From the NCBI GenBank assembly GCA_030844565.1, contig JAUUNK010000129.1, forward strand, positions 1 to 13,644: 13,644 nucleotides of DNA, written 5' to 3'. Origin of the DNA: Bacteroides ovatus. GTDB taxonomy: Bacteria > Bacteroidota > Bacteroidia > Bacteroidales > Bacteroidaceae. Below the pieces are notes generated by a model, which did no database searches, had not been told where the DNA came from, and worked only from the letters and a program-made list of their open reading frames with translations. A program made the translations under genes and the position numbers. The first letter of the stretch is position 1, and the number at the start of each line of letters is the position of its first letter. Below are positions 6,196-13,553 of the stretch, piece by piece.

Positions 6196-8895
6196 ATGAA
6201 AACATCCTTGCGTTCTATTGTAGTTTTCATGCTGTCCATAGCATTATTTTCTTGTAGTGGGTCTCATTTTTTGAAAGATGAAAGTTATCGGGAACAGGTA
6301 GCACAAGATTTTGCAAAGAAGCGTCTCGCTCTTCCTCAAGGAGAGCTTTTTACTATTTTTGATTCCGGGCAATTGTCTGTGCCAGAGAGAGAAGCACTTA
6401 TGTTTCTCTATGCTTATATGCCTATCGGTGACGTGACGGACTATTCTGGTGAATATTATCTGGAAAACATACGCTTGTCGGAGAAAGCCCGTCTTGAGAT
6501 GGCTTGGGGAAAGGAGATTCCAGATGATATATTCCGCCATTTTGTACTTCCTATACGTGTGAACAATGAGAATCTGGACGATTCGCGTCGTGTCTTTTAC
6601 GAAGAATTGAAAGACCGTGTGAAAGGGTTATCTATGAAAGAAGCTATCTTGGAAGTGAATCATTGGTGTCATGAAAAGGTTGTGTACCGACCGAGCGATG
6701 CCCGTACCAGTTCGCCGCTAGCTTCTATGAAGACAGCCTATGGACGTTGTGGAGAAGAATCAACTTTTACCGTAGCGGCACTTCGGTCGGTAGGGATACC
6801 GGCTCGGCAGGTGTATACTCCCCGTTGGGCCCATACAGATGATAATCATGCATGGGTGGAAGCATGGGCAGATGGAAAATGGTATTTCTTTGGAGCTTGC
6901 GAACCCGAACCTGTACTAAACTTAGGGTGGTTTAATGCTCCTGCCAGTCGGGGAATGCTGATGCATACGAAAGTATTCGGACGGTATAGCGGGCCGGAAG
7001 AGGTGATGTTGCAAACCCCGAACTATACTGAAATTAATGTGATTGATAATTATGCACCTACAGCGCAAGCTACTGTAATGGTGACTGATGAAAATGGGCA
7101 ACCTGTGGAAGGTGCTAAAGTAGAATTCAAGATTTATAATTATGCTGAGTTCTATACCGTAGCCACTAAATATACCGATGCAGGTGGACAAGCTTTCCTT
7201 ACAGCAGGAAAGGGGGATATGTTGGTGTGGGTCTCTAAAGATGGGCGGTTTGGTTATGCTAAACTATCTTTTGGCAAAGAGAATAAGCTGTCTGTTGTTA
7301 TGGATAAAAAAGAAGGAGAAACATATTCTTTACCGCTGGACATTATCCCTCCAGCCGAAGGAGCCAATCTTCCGGAGGTGACTACAGAACAACGGGCGGA
7401 GAATGACCGCAGGCTAGCGAAAGAAGATTCGATTCGTAATGCTTACGTAGCCACCATGATGACCGAAGAAAAAGCAAAGCAATGGGCTGGGAAGTGGAAG
7501 ACTGAGGGAAAAGACTCTTCTTCCGTCATTAAATATCTCCTCGCTTCCAGGGGGAACTGGCAAACGTTGATCGATTTCTATACTTTTGCTGCCGGAGAAC
7601 AGGGAATCTCCCGTGCCAACGAGTTACTGGAGCATTTGACTCAAAAGGATTTAAGAGACATTTCCCTGCCTGTTCTCAAAGACCATTATCAAGCAGGACT
7701 TTCCAATCCACGCATTGCAAACGAGATGTTGACACCTTACTCTTCTTTCTTTTTTAAAGCTTTGCCTCACGATGGAGAAGAAGCAAAGGCCTTTAAGCAG
7801 ACACCCGAAAAGTTAGTGGCATGGTGTAGAGAGAATATAAAGATAGATAATGAGAATAACTCCCAGCACATTTCTATTTCCCCGGAGGGAGTGTGGAAAG
7901 CCCGGGTAGCGGATGCTCATTCGCGTGATATTTTCTTTGTAGCTTTAGCTAAAAGTTTGGGAATCAATGCTTGGATAGACGAAGTGACAGGTAAAGTGAT
8001 GTATACGCATGAAGGCAATACATTTGATGTGTTGTTTGAAGAAAGTACTCCACAAATTCCTGCCAAGGGGATACTGAAGGCTACCTACCGAGCTGTTCCT
8101 TCTTTGGAGGATCCAAAATATTATTCTCATTTTACCATTTCACGGTTTGATAAAGGAACCTTCCGTTTACTCAGTTACAACGAAGGCGATATTGATATGG
8201 GAGGAGGCACTACATGGAAAAATCTGCTTGAAAAGGGAACTGCTCTGGATGCCGGATATTATATGATGGTAACGGGAACCCGATTGGCAAGTGGTGGTGT
8301 ACTTTCTAATGTCACCTTTTTCACTGTGGAACCGGGAAAGACAACTACTATAGAATTGGTAATGCGTGAAAGCAAAGATCAAGTGCAGGTTATTGGCAAT
8401 TTCAATTCCGAGTCACTATACTGCCCGGTAGATGGTAAGACAGACACAAGCAGTGCCAGTTGTGGAATTACTACTGTTGCGGGAGATGAGGGGGCAACGA
8501 TGCAAAGCCTTCTCCAGACCTGTGGACGCGGTTACTTTATAGTCGGTGTATTGGGTGTGGGACAAGAGCCTACTAACCATGCTTTGAGAGATATTGCTGC
8601 TTTGGGCAATGAGTTTGAAAAGTGGGGACGCAAGATAGTGCTTCTTTTCCCCTCTGAAGAGCAGTATAAGAAATTTCGTTCTTCAGAGTTTCCCGGATTA
8701 CCTTCTACCATTGCTTATGGTATTGACGTTGACAATAGCATTCAAAAGCAAATTGCCGGATCTATGAAACTCCCCAATAAAACGGTACTTCCTATGTTTA
8801 TCATAGCTGATACTTTCAATCGGGTAGTCTTTGTTTCGCAAGGCTACACTATTGGCTTGGGCGAACAACTGATGAAAGTGATTCATGGGTTATAA
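6196..8895 (+). CDS. Transglutaminase-domain lipoprotein, multidomain
   Basis: A 899-residue protein. The signal peptide ends in the lipobox LFSC with Cys20, so it should be a lipoprotein in the cell envelope. The transglutaminase-like core covers about 150-260: Cys185 in YGRCGEES, His218 in NHAWVEAW, and Glu236 in GACEP where papain-like members usually have Asp. It would cleave or link amide bonds; the substrate is unknown. Residues 286-370 form a beta-rich segment like carboxypeptidase regulatory or Ig-like domains (TVMVTDENGQPVEGAKV). Residues about 530-605 resemble the transglutaminase core again but carry Ala574 at the Cys position. The last 130 residues look like a thioredoxin fold (cis-Pro-like Pro866) without CXXC. 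Similar long transglutaminase proteins occur in Bacteroides, so the plan is probably a family trait. Monocistronic, with its own promoter. Confidence 0.87.
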   Translation: MKTSLRSIVVFMLSIALFSCSGSHFLKDESYREQVAQDFAKKRLALPQGELFTIFDSGQLSVPEREALMFLYAYMPIGDVTDYSGEYYLENIRLSEKARLEMAWGKEIPDDIFRHFVLPIRVNNENLDDSRRVFYEELKDRVKGLSMKEAILEVNHWCHEKVVYRPSDARTSSPLASMKTAYGRCGEESTFTVAALRSVGIPARQVYTPRWAHTDDNHAWVEAWADGKWYFFGACEPEPVLNLGWFNAPASRGMLMHTKVFGRYSGPEEVMLQTPNYTEINVIDNYAPTAQATVMVTDENGQPVEGAKVEFKIYNYAEFYTVATKYTDAGGQAFLTAGKGDMLVWVSKDGRFGYAKLSFGKENKLSVVMDKKEGETYSLPLDIIPPAEGANLPEVTTEQRAENDRRLAKEDSIRNAYVATMMTEEKAKQWAGKWKTEGKDSSSVIKYLLASRGNWQTLIDFYTFAAGEQGISRANELLEHLTQKDLRDISLPVLKDHYQAGLSNPRIANEMLTPYSSFFFKALPHDGEEAKAFKQTPEKLVAWCRENIKIDNENNSQHISISPEGVWKARVADAHSRDIFFVALAKSLGINAWIDEVTGKVMYTHEGNTFDVLFEESTPQIPAKGILKATYRAVPSLEDPKYYSHFTISRFDKGTFRLLSYNEGDIDMGGGTTWKNLLEKGTALDAGYYMMVTGTRLASGGVLSNVTFFTVEPGKTTTIELVMRESKDQVQVIGNFNSESLYCPVDGKTDTSSASCGITTVAGDEGATMQSLLQTCGRGYFIVGVLGVGQEPTNHALRDIAALGNEFEKWGRKIVLLFPSEEQYKKFRSSEFPGLPSTIAYGIDVDNSIQKQIAGSMKLPNKTVLPMFIIADTFNRVVFVSQGYTIGLGEQLMKVIHGL

Positions 8896-8973
8896 AACTG
8901 GTCTGTTATTTCTTTAAATGATACTCATAAATAACTATTTTCCGATAAAGCAAGGAATTTTCTCCGAAAAGTT

Positions 8974-9003
8974 TTTGTAATATCAGAGTTAATCGTATTT
9001 TTG
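8974..9003 (+). promoter_or_regulatory. Promoter of the coiled-coil/zapA operon
   Basis: TTTG (8974-8977), 18 bases, then TATTTTTG (8996-9003), matching the Bacteroidetes consensus. The transcript would start near 9009. This rules out the upstream GTG at 9003 as the start of the next gene and leaves the ATG at 9024 with a short leader. Confidence 0.7.
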
Positions 9004-9023
9004 TGTACAATTTTGGTGTAGTA

Positions 9024-9317
9024 ATGACAAAAGAAGAAAAACAGTTATTAGATAACTTTGATGCGAGAGTACGGCAACTGATTCTTTTGCACGATGAAGT
9101 GAAACGGGAGAATGTACGACTTAAGCTACTTCTCGAGGTGGAAGAACAGAAATATGAAAAGCTATTGACTGAATATAAAGAACTGGAAATCAACTACACA
9201 AACCTAAAAACAGCTATGACAATCAGCCTTAACGGCAGTGACGTGAAAGATACGAAACTGCGATTGTCCAAATTAGTGCGTGAGGTCGATAAATGCATCG
9301 CTTTATTGAATGAGTAA
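9024..9317 (+). CDS. Coiled-coil protein upstream of zapA
   Basis: A 97-residue soluble protein, almost wholly helical, with a coiled coil over about residues 10-65 (leucine-rich heptads such as ENVRLKLLLEVEEQKYEKLL) and a C-terminal segment LRLSKLVREVDKCIALLNE after a short Gly-Ser break. Its stop is 12 bases before the zapA start, so the two are co-transcribed. By analogy with ZapB, a small coiled-coil partner of ZapA at the division ring, it may act with ZapA, but this is inference from position and shape and not from sequence identity. The ATG at 9024 is chosen over a GTG at 9003, which lies inside the -7 promoter box. Confidence 0.85.
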   Translation: MTKEEKQLLDNFDARVRQLILLHDEVKRENVRLKLLLEVEEQKYEKLLTEYKELEINYTNLKTAMTISLNGSDVKDTKLRLSKLVREVDKCIALLNE

Positions 9318-9329
9318 ATAAGAAGATGT

Positions 9330-9620
9330 ATGAGCGATAAGAAAAGATGGAATCTGTCAATGGCAGATGGCACTTACCCGGTATGGATAGATCCTAAAGA
9401 CGAAGAGATAGTAAGAGCCGCTGCTAAACGGGTCAATGATATTTTAAATGAGTACAAGGAAAAATGGCCAAATGTAGAGAAAGAAAAACTACTGGTCATG
9501 GTGGCATATAAGTTTTCTTTAGAAGGCTTACAACTAAAGCAGCAAAATGACACGGCGCCTTATACCCAAAAAATAAAGGAATTGACGGAAATGTTGGAAG
9601 AATACTTCACACAGGGATAG
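9330..9620 (+). CDS. zapA: Cell division protein ZapA
   Basis: A 96-residue protein with the ZapA plan: an N-terminal globular part that begins with a short strand and the segment YPVWIDPKDEEIVRAAAKRV (residues 16-35), followed by helices carrying VAYKFSLEGLQLKQQ and a C-terminal helix. ZapA binds FtsZ and bundles its filaments at the division site, usually as a tetramer held by the C-terminal coiled coil, which is short here. It follows the coiled-coil gene by 12 bases, and a hairpin terminator comes 40 bases after its stop. The pairing zapA then rny is, from general knowledge, common in Bacteroidetes. Confidence 0.9.
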   Translation: MSDKKRWNLSMADGTYPVWIDPKDEEIVRAAAKRVNDILNEYKEKWPNVEKEKLLVMVAYKFSLEGLQLKQQNDTAPYTQKIKELTEMLEEYFTQG

Positions 9621-9660
9621 TAGTGTTTTTCGACAGATACCGGCAAAAGAGAAAAAATCC

Positions 9661-9713
9661 ACGCACTGTGCAGAATTGTCCGCGGAAAAGCGGAGTTCTG
9701 GCAGTGCGTTTTT
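9661..9713 (+). terminator. Long hairpin terminator between zapA and rny
   Basis: ACGCACTG (9661-9668) pairs with CAGTGCGT (9702-9709); inside, AGAA pairs with TTCT and TCCGC (9679-9683) with GCGGA (9690-9694), capped by ggaaaa. A T tract follows. The hairpin spans nearly 50 bases and ends about 26 bases before the rny ATG. It can end the zapA transcript or work as an attenuator of rny. Confidence 0.85.
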
Positions 9714-9738
9714 ATTTATATTATTAAATTAAATTACA

Positions 9739-11274
9739 ATGTTAGTAACAATAGTAGCATCCATTGCTTGCTTCATCGTAGGTGGAATTGTATCATACGT
9801 ATTCTTTCGGTATGCGTTGAAATCCAGATACGAGAATGTTCTCAAAGAAGCCGAGACAGAAGCGGAAGTGATTAAGAAAAACAAGTTGCTGGAAGTAAAG
9901 GAAAAGTTCCTGAACAAGAAAGCGGATCTCGAAAAAGAAGTAGCTTTGCGAAATCAAAAGATTCAGCAAGCGGAAAACAAACTCAAACAACGCGAGATGG
10001 TACTTGGCCAGCGTCAGGAAGAAATTCAACGCAAGAAGGCAGAAGCGGAGGCGGTGAAAGAAAACCTTGAAGCACAATTAGTGATTATCGACAAAAAGAA
10101 AGAAGAGCTCGACCGCTTGCAACACTTGGAGAGAGAGAAACTCGAAGCCCTTTCCGGGTTGTCTGCCGAGGAAGCGAAAGAGCGCCTGGTAGAATCATTG
10201 AAAGAAGAAGCTAAAACGCAGGCACAGTCTTACATTAACGATATTATGGACGATGCCAAGCTGACTGCCAGCAAAGAAGCAAAACGTATTGTGATTCAAT
10301 CTATCCAACGGGTGGCTACAGAAACGGCTATCGAAAACTCTGTAACAGTGTTCCACATCGATACAGATGAAATTAAGGGACGCATCATTGGTCGTGAAGG
10401 ACGTAACATCCGTGCCTTGGAGGCTGCCACAGGAGTGGAAATTGTGGTAGACGATACTCCCGAAGCTATTGTGCTTTCTGCTTTCGACCCTGTACGCCGT
10501 GAAATAGCCCGTTTGGCTTTGCATCAGTTGGTGACTGACGGACGTATCCATCCGGGACGTATTGAAGAGGTAGTAACAAAGGTGCGTAAGCAGGTAGAAG
10601 AAGAAATTATTGAAACCGGTAAGCGTACTACTATCGACCTGGGTATTCATGGGTTGCATCCGGAGCTTATCCGTATCATTGGTAAGATGAAGTATCGTTC
10701 TTCTTATGGGCAGAATTTGTTGCAGCATGCCCGGGAAACAGCCAACCTTTGTGCTGTGATGGCCTCTGAGCTGGGATTGAATCCGAAGAAAGCCAAACGT
10801 GCCGGATTGTTACACGATATTGGTAAAGTGCCTGATGAAGAACCTGAATTGCCGCACGCATTGTTGGGTATGAAATTGGCAGAGAAATATAAGGAAAAAC
10901 CAGAGATTTGCAATGCTATCGGAGCCCACCACGACGAAACTGAAATGACCAGCTTACTGGCACCTATCGTTCAGGTATGTGATGCTATCTCCGGAGCACG
11001 TCCGGGTGCACGCCGTGAGATTGTAGAAGCTTATATAAAGCGTCTCAACGACTTGGAGCAATTGGCTATGTCCTATCCGGGAGTGACGAAGACGTACGCT
11101 ATCCAAGCGGGTCGCGAGTTGCGTGTCATCGTAGGTGCAGATAAGATTGACGACAAACAGACAGAATCTCTCTCTGGCGAGATAGCTAAGAAGATACAGG
11201 ATGAAATGACTTATCCGGGACAAGTGAAGATTACCGTTATCCGTGAAACACGGGCAGTAAGCTTTGCCAAATAA
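9739..11274 (+). CDS. rny: Ribonuclease Y
   Basis: A 511-residue membrane-anchored endoribonuclease that starts decay of mRNA with a 5' monophosphate preference. Layout: one N-terminal membrane helix (about 4-24); a long charged coiled coil (about 28-190); a KH RNA-binding domain with GREGRN at 218-223; and an HD metal-dependent phosphodiesterase domain with His330, the His359-Asp360 pair (LLHDIGK), His373, His397/398 and Asp415. All catalytic residues are present and length matches the family. No promoter is visible between the preceding hairpin and the ATG, so expression may depend on read-through from zapA or on a start inside the 119-base gap. A terminator follows the gene. Confidence 0.97.
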   Translation: MLVTIVASIACFIVGGIVSYVFFRYALKSRYENVLKEAETEAEVIKKNKLLEVKEKFLNKKADLEKEVALRNQKIQQAENKLKQREMVLGQRQEEIQRKKAEAEAVKENLEAQLVIIDKKKEELDRLQHLEREKLEALSGLSAEEAKERLVESLKEEAKTQAQSYINDIMDDAKLTASKEAKRIVIQSIQRVATETAIENSVTVFHIDTDEIKGRIIGREGRNIRALEAATGVEIVVDDTPEAIVLSAFDPVRREIARLALHQLVTDGRIHPGRIEEVVTKVRKQVEEEIIETGKRTTIDLGIHGLHPELIRIIGKMKYRSSYGQNLLQHARETANLCAVMASELGLNPKKAKRAGLLHDIGKVPDEEPELPHALLGMKLAEKYKEKPEICNAIGAHHDETEMTSLLAPIVQVCDAISGARPGARREIVEAYIKRLNDLEQLAMSYPGVTKTYAIQAGRELRVIVGADKIDDKQTESLSGEIAKKIQDEMTYPGQVKITVIRETRAVSFAK

Positions 11275-11329
11275 AGGCTTTGCCAGTCCCTTATTTAGAA
11301 GAAACTACACTATAATAATGAGAAATATG

Positions 11330-11355
11330 AAGGGCGGAGTAATTCGCCCTTTTTT
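11330..11355 (+). terminator. Terminator after rny
   Basis: AAGGGCG (11330-11336) and CGCCCTT (11345-11351) form a perfect 7-bp stem with an 8-base loop and a T tract to 11355. It lies 55 bases after the rny stop and 17 bases before the cutC ATG. Confidence 0.9.
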
Positions 11356-11372
11356 AGTACCTTTTTTGAAAC

Positions 11373-12125
11373 ATGAAACATTATCAATTTGAAATCTGTG
11401 CCAATTCGGTCGAAAGCTGCCTGGCGGCACAAGACGGAGGAGCTCACCGCGTAGAGCTTTGTGCCGGCATTCCCGAAGGCGGAACCACTCCTTCGTATGG
11501 AGAGATGTCGATGGCGAGAGAGTTACTGAACATTAAGTTACATGTCATTATCCGTCCCCGCGGAGGAGATTTTCTTTATTCTCCGGTAGAAGTAAAGACG
11601 ATGCTGAAGGACATAGAGATAGCCCGTCGGGTAGGGGCGGACGGAGTAGTATTCGGCTGCTTGACAGAAAGGGGAGACATTGACATCGAAGCGATGAAAG
11701 AATTAATGGCGGCTTCCGAGGGCATGTCGGTCACCTTCCATCGTGCCTTTGATGTATGTCGTTCTCCTAAGGAAGCCTTGGAACAGATTATCGACTTGGG
11801 ATGCCACAGAATATTGACTTCCGGCCAGCAAGGGACTGCCGAAAAAGGAATATCTTTGTTGAAAGAGTTACAGGAACAGGCAGCGGGGCGAATCATCCTT
11901 TTGGCTGGTTGTGGAGTGAATGAATCGAATATAGCCCATATTGCTCGCGAAACGGGAATAAATGAATTTCATTTTTCAGCCCGCGAAAGCATACATAGCG
12001 GCATGAAATATAGGAATGAAGCCGTGTCAATGGGCGGAACAGTCCATATTCAGGAATATGAACGGGATGTGACAACGGCGGCAAGGGTAAAGAATACCAT
12101 ATCTGCTCTCCAACGCGAAGAATAA
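11373..12125 (+). CDS. cutC: CutC family protein
   Basis: A 250-residue TIM-barrel protein of the CutC family. Visible hallmarks are the start FEICANSVES, GGAHRVELCA (22-31), GGTTPSYG, IIRPRGGDFLYS (59-70), the segment GADGVVFG, TFHRAFD, ILTSG and LLAGCGV near the C-terminus. The family was named for copper tolerance in E. coli, but that phenotype was later traced to a small RNA encoded inside the E. coli gene (MicL), so the enzymatic role is open; a copper function should not be assumed here. It begins 17 bases after the rny terminator, and no clear separate promoter is seen, although taccttttttg just before the ATG is a loose -7 match. It converges on the DUF454 gene with only 21 bases between the stops and no evident terminator. 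Confidence 0.95.
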   Translation: MKHYQFEICANSVESCLAAQDGGAHRVELCAGIPEGGTTPSYGEMSMARELLNIKLHVIIRPRGGDFLYSPVEVKTMLKDIEIARRVGADGVVFGCLTERGDIDIEAMKELMAASEGMSVTFHRAFDVCRSPKEALEQIIDLGCHRILTSGQQGTAEKGISLLKELQEQAAGRIILLAGCGVNESNIAHIARETGINEFHFSARESIHSGMKYRNEAVSMGGTVHIQEYERDVTTAARVKNTISALQREE

Positions 12126-12146
12126 GTTTATGCACCTCTCTCTCTA

Positions 12147-12506
12147 TCACTTGAGAGTTTTAAAAGACAAGATGTGATAGGTTACTCCTGCTGCAATCAG
12201 GAAAAGCAGGATATTTACCCACACCAAAGGAATCAGAAAAAAAATGCAATAAAGCATCGTCCCCCACATCAGTAGCAAAGAAATAACCTTCGCCCGCAGG
12301 GGGATAGCTTTATTCTCGCGGAAGTTACGGATATAAGGCCCTAGATATTTGTGATTTAGTAGCCATTGGTACAAACGCGGCGACCCTTTGAAATACAATG
12401 CAGCGGTGAGTAAAAGAAAGGGAGTGGTAGGCAATAACGGCAGGAAAATGCCAAGGATGCCAAGCGCCAGCGAAACAGTTCCTAGAGTGATATAGAGAGT
12501 TTTCAT
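12147..12506 (-). CDS. DUF454 (YbaN family) inner membrane protein
   Basis: A 119-residue membrane protein with the DUF454 signature: first helix about 3-24 running into LPLLPTTPFLLLTAALYF (22-39), then YLGPYIRNFRENKAIP (54-69), and two more helices at about 72-91 and 93-112. Function is unknown; E. coli YbaN is the named member. The frame is open to 12719, but the ATG at 12506 is chosen because it starts directly at the conserved first helix; the longer reading would run through the promoter and start of queD on the other strand. A -7-like box immediately upstream suggests a very short or absent leader. It is divergent from queD and convergent with cutC. Confidence 0.92.
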   Translation of the reverse strand: MKTLYITLGTVSLALGILGIFLPLLPTTPFLLLTAALYFKGSPRLYQWLLNHKYLGPYIRNFRENKAIPLRAKVISLLLMWGTMLYCIFFLIPLVWVNILLFLIAAGVTYHILSFKTLK

Positions 12507-12510
12507 GGGG

Positions 12511-12518
12511 CAAAAATA
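12511..12518 (-). promoter_or_regulatory. Possible -7 box of the DUF454 gene
   Basis: Minus strand 12518-12511 reads TATTTTTG, matching TAnnTTTG, only four bases before the ATG at 12506. If used, the mRNA would be leaderless or nearly so. The region is A/T-rich and no good -33 box is visible, so chance is quite possible. Confidence 0.33.
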
Positions 12519-12561
12519 AGAAAAATAACCATTCCCGCAGAAAGAAAGGCGTAATTTGTAG

Positions 12562-12569
12562 TATCTTTG
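12562..12569 (+). promoter_or_regulatory. -7 box of the queD-queE promoter
   Basis: TATCTTTG matches TAnnTTTG exactly and predicts a start near 12574. No TTTG is found at the -33 distance. A leader of about 55 bases would precede the ATG at 12630. Confidence 0.55.
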
Positions 12570-12602
12570 TACGCACATCGAGGTGACATTAGATGTATGT
12601 AC
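12569..12602 (+). repeat. 11-bp inverted repeat at the queD transcription start
   Basis: GTACGCACATC (12569-12579) and GATGTATGTAC (12592-12602) are inverted copies separated by 12 bases; ten of eleven positions can pair in RNA, one of them G-T, with one C-A mismatch. It starts at the last base of the -7 box, so it could be an operator, with half-sites about two helical turns apart, or a leader stem-loop. Confidence 0.65.
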
Positions 12603-12629
12603 CATATTAATAATAGATATAAAGAAACG

Positions 12630-12962
12630 ATGTTTACAGTAATTAAACGCATGGAAGTGTCGGCTGCTCATAAACTGGTACTTCCTTATCGTAGTAAATG
12701 CGCCAGTCTTCATGGTCACAACTGGATAATAACGGTTTATTGCCGTTCGGCAAGGCTCAACTCAGAGGGAATGGTAGTTGATTTTAGCCGGATAAAAGAG
12801 ATAGTGATGGAAAAGCTCGACCATCATAATCTCAATGAAGTGCTTCCTTTCAACCCTACAGCAGAAAACATAGCGCGTTGGGTGTGCAAACAAATCCCCC
12901 AGTGTTATAAAGTAGAAGTCCAGGAATCAGAATCGAACATAGTGATTTATGAGAAAGATTAA
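12630..12962 (+). CDS. queD: 6-carboxytetrahydropterin synthase
   Basis: A 110-residue enzyme that turns dihydroneopterin triphosphate into 6-carboxy-tetrahydropterin, an early step towards preQ0 and queuosine. Zinc ligands His14, His28 and His30 and the catalytic Cys24 are present in SAAHKL and CASLHGHNW; LDHHNLNE (63-70) supplies the catalytic Asp64-His65 pair, and Glu99 fits the conserved substrate-binding acid. Upstream in-frame starts exist (ATG at 12597, TTG at 12567), but the ATG at 12630 gives the usual family start just before the first beta strand, and 12567 lies inside the promoter. The stop overlaps the queE start by 14 bases, which implies translational coupling. queC is not in this window and must lie elsewhere if the pathway is complete. 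Confidence 0.94.
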   Translation: MFTVIKRMEVSAAHKLVLPYRSKCASLHGHNWIITVYCRSARLNSEGMVVDFSRIKEIVMEKLDHHNLNEVLPFNPTAENIARWVCKQIPQCYKVEVQESESNIVIYEKD

Positions 12963-13494
12963 CGAAATCTTCTATAGTTTACAGGGAGAGGGTTATCATA
13001 CAGGAACTCCGGCAATATTTATTCGTTTCTCGGGGTGTAATCTGAAGTGTGGCTTTTGCGACACGCGCCATGAAGAAGGTGTCTTGATGACGGATGAAGA
13101 AATAAGGGACGAAGTGATGAAGTATCCTGCGAAGATGGTTATACTCACAGGCGGAGAGCCTTCCTTATGGATTGACGACGCCTTTATCGACCTTCTGCAC
13201 CAAACGGGAAAATACATCTCAATCGAAACCAATGGAACCCATCCTCTTCCTGCCGCTATCGACTGGGTGACCTGCTCTCCGAAGCAAGGCACAACATTGG
13301 CTCTGGCGCAGATGAACGAAGTAAAAGTTGTCTATGAGGGTCAGGATATAGCTGTTTATGAGCATTTTCCTGCCGAACATTTTTTCCTTCAGCCGTGTTC
13401 TTGTACTAACATACGTGAAACGGTGGAGTGCGTGATGCAGCACCCTCGTTGGAGGCTCAGCTTGCAGATGCACAAACTAATAGATATTCGATAG
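12949..13494 (+). CDS. queE: 7-carboxy-7-deazaguanine synthase (radical SAM)
   Basis: A 181-residue radical S-adenosylmethionine enzyme that converts the QueD product into 7-carboxy-7-deazaguanine. The N-terminal INEIFYSLQGEGYHTGTPA is the QueE hallmark; the iron-sulfur cluster is held by Cys30, Cys34 and Cys37 in the ordinary CX3CX2C form, and GGEP (68-71) is the SAM-binding motif. ETNGT and WVTCSPK segments follow as in QueE, and the tail RLSLQMHKLIDIR is typical. The protein is shorter than many QueE enzymes (about 210-245 residues), but shows no missing motif. The start inside the queD stop region makes the pair one transcript. A 59-base gap separates it from the LutA-type gene. Confidence 0.95.
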   Translation: MRKINEIFYSLQGEGYHTGTPAIFIRFSGCNLKCGFCDTRHEEGVLMTDEEIRDEVMKYPAKMVILTGGEPSLWIDDAFIDLLHQTGKYISIETNGTHPLPAAIDWVTCSPKQGTTLALAQMNEVKVVYEGQDIAVYEHFPAEHFFLQPCSCTNIRETVECVMQHPRWRLSLQMHKLIDIR

Positions 13495-13534
13495 TTCTCT
13501 CTCTGCCTGTTATCCTTTAGGGAAGGTGGGGAGC

Positions 13535-13549
13535 ATATATATATATATA
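13535..13549. repeat. AT dinucleotide tract before the LutA-type gene
   Basis: Seven AT units plus A, ending four bases before the ATG at 13554. It replaces any Shine-Dalgarno sequence and may form part of the promoter or leader of the following gene. Confidence 0.8.
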
Positions 13550-13553
13550 AAAT

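Noticed and set aside
9621..9738. 6S RNA gene between zapA and rny, by analogy with zapA-ssrS in Proteobacteria
   Set aside because: The gap is only about 118 bases and holds one terminator-like hairpin; 6S RNA needs about 180 bases and a central bubble between long arms.
10195..10728. 177-codon open frame opposite rny, and similar long frames opposite the other genes
   Set aside because: They lie wholly inside strongly conserved genes on the other strand, have no promoter or ribosome site of their own and show no family pattern.
11896..12150. Gene opposite the end of cutC
   Set aside because: The reading has no conserved motif and overlaps the cutC C-terminal coding sequence; the 21-base gap between cutC and the DUF454 gene holds no feature.
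12570..12629. preQ1 riboswitch in the queD leader
   Set aside because: No preQ1-type conserved loop or A-rich tail was recognised; only the inverted repeat is present, which is reported separately.
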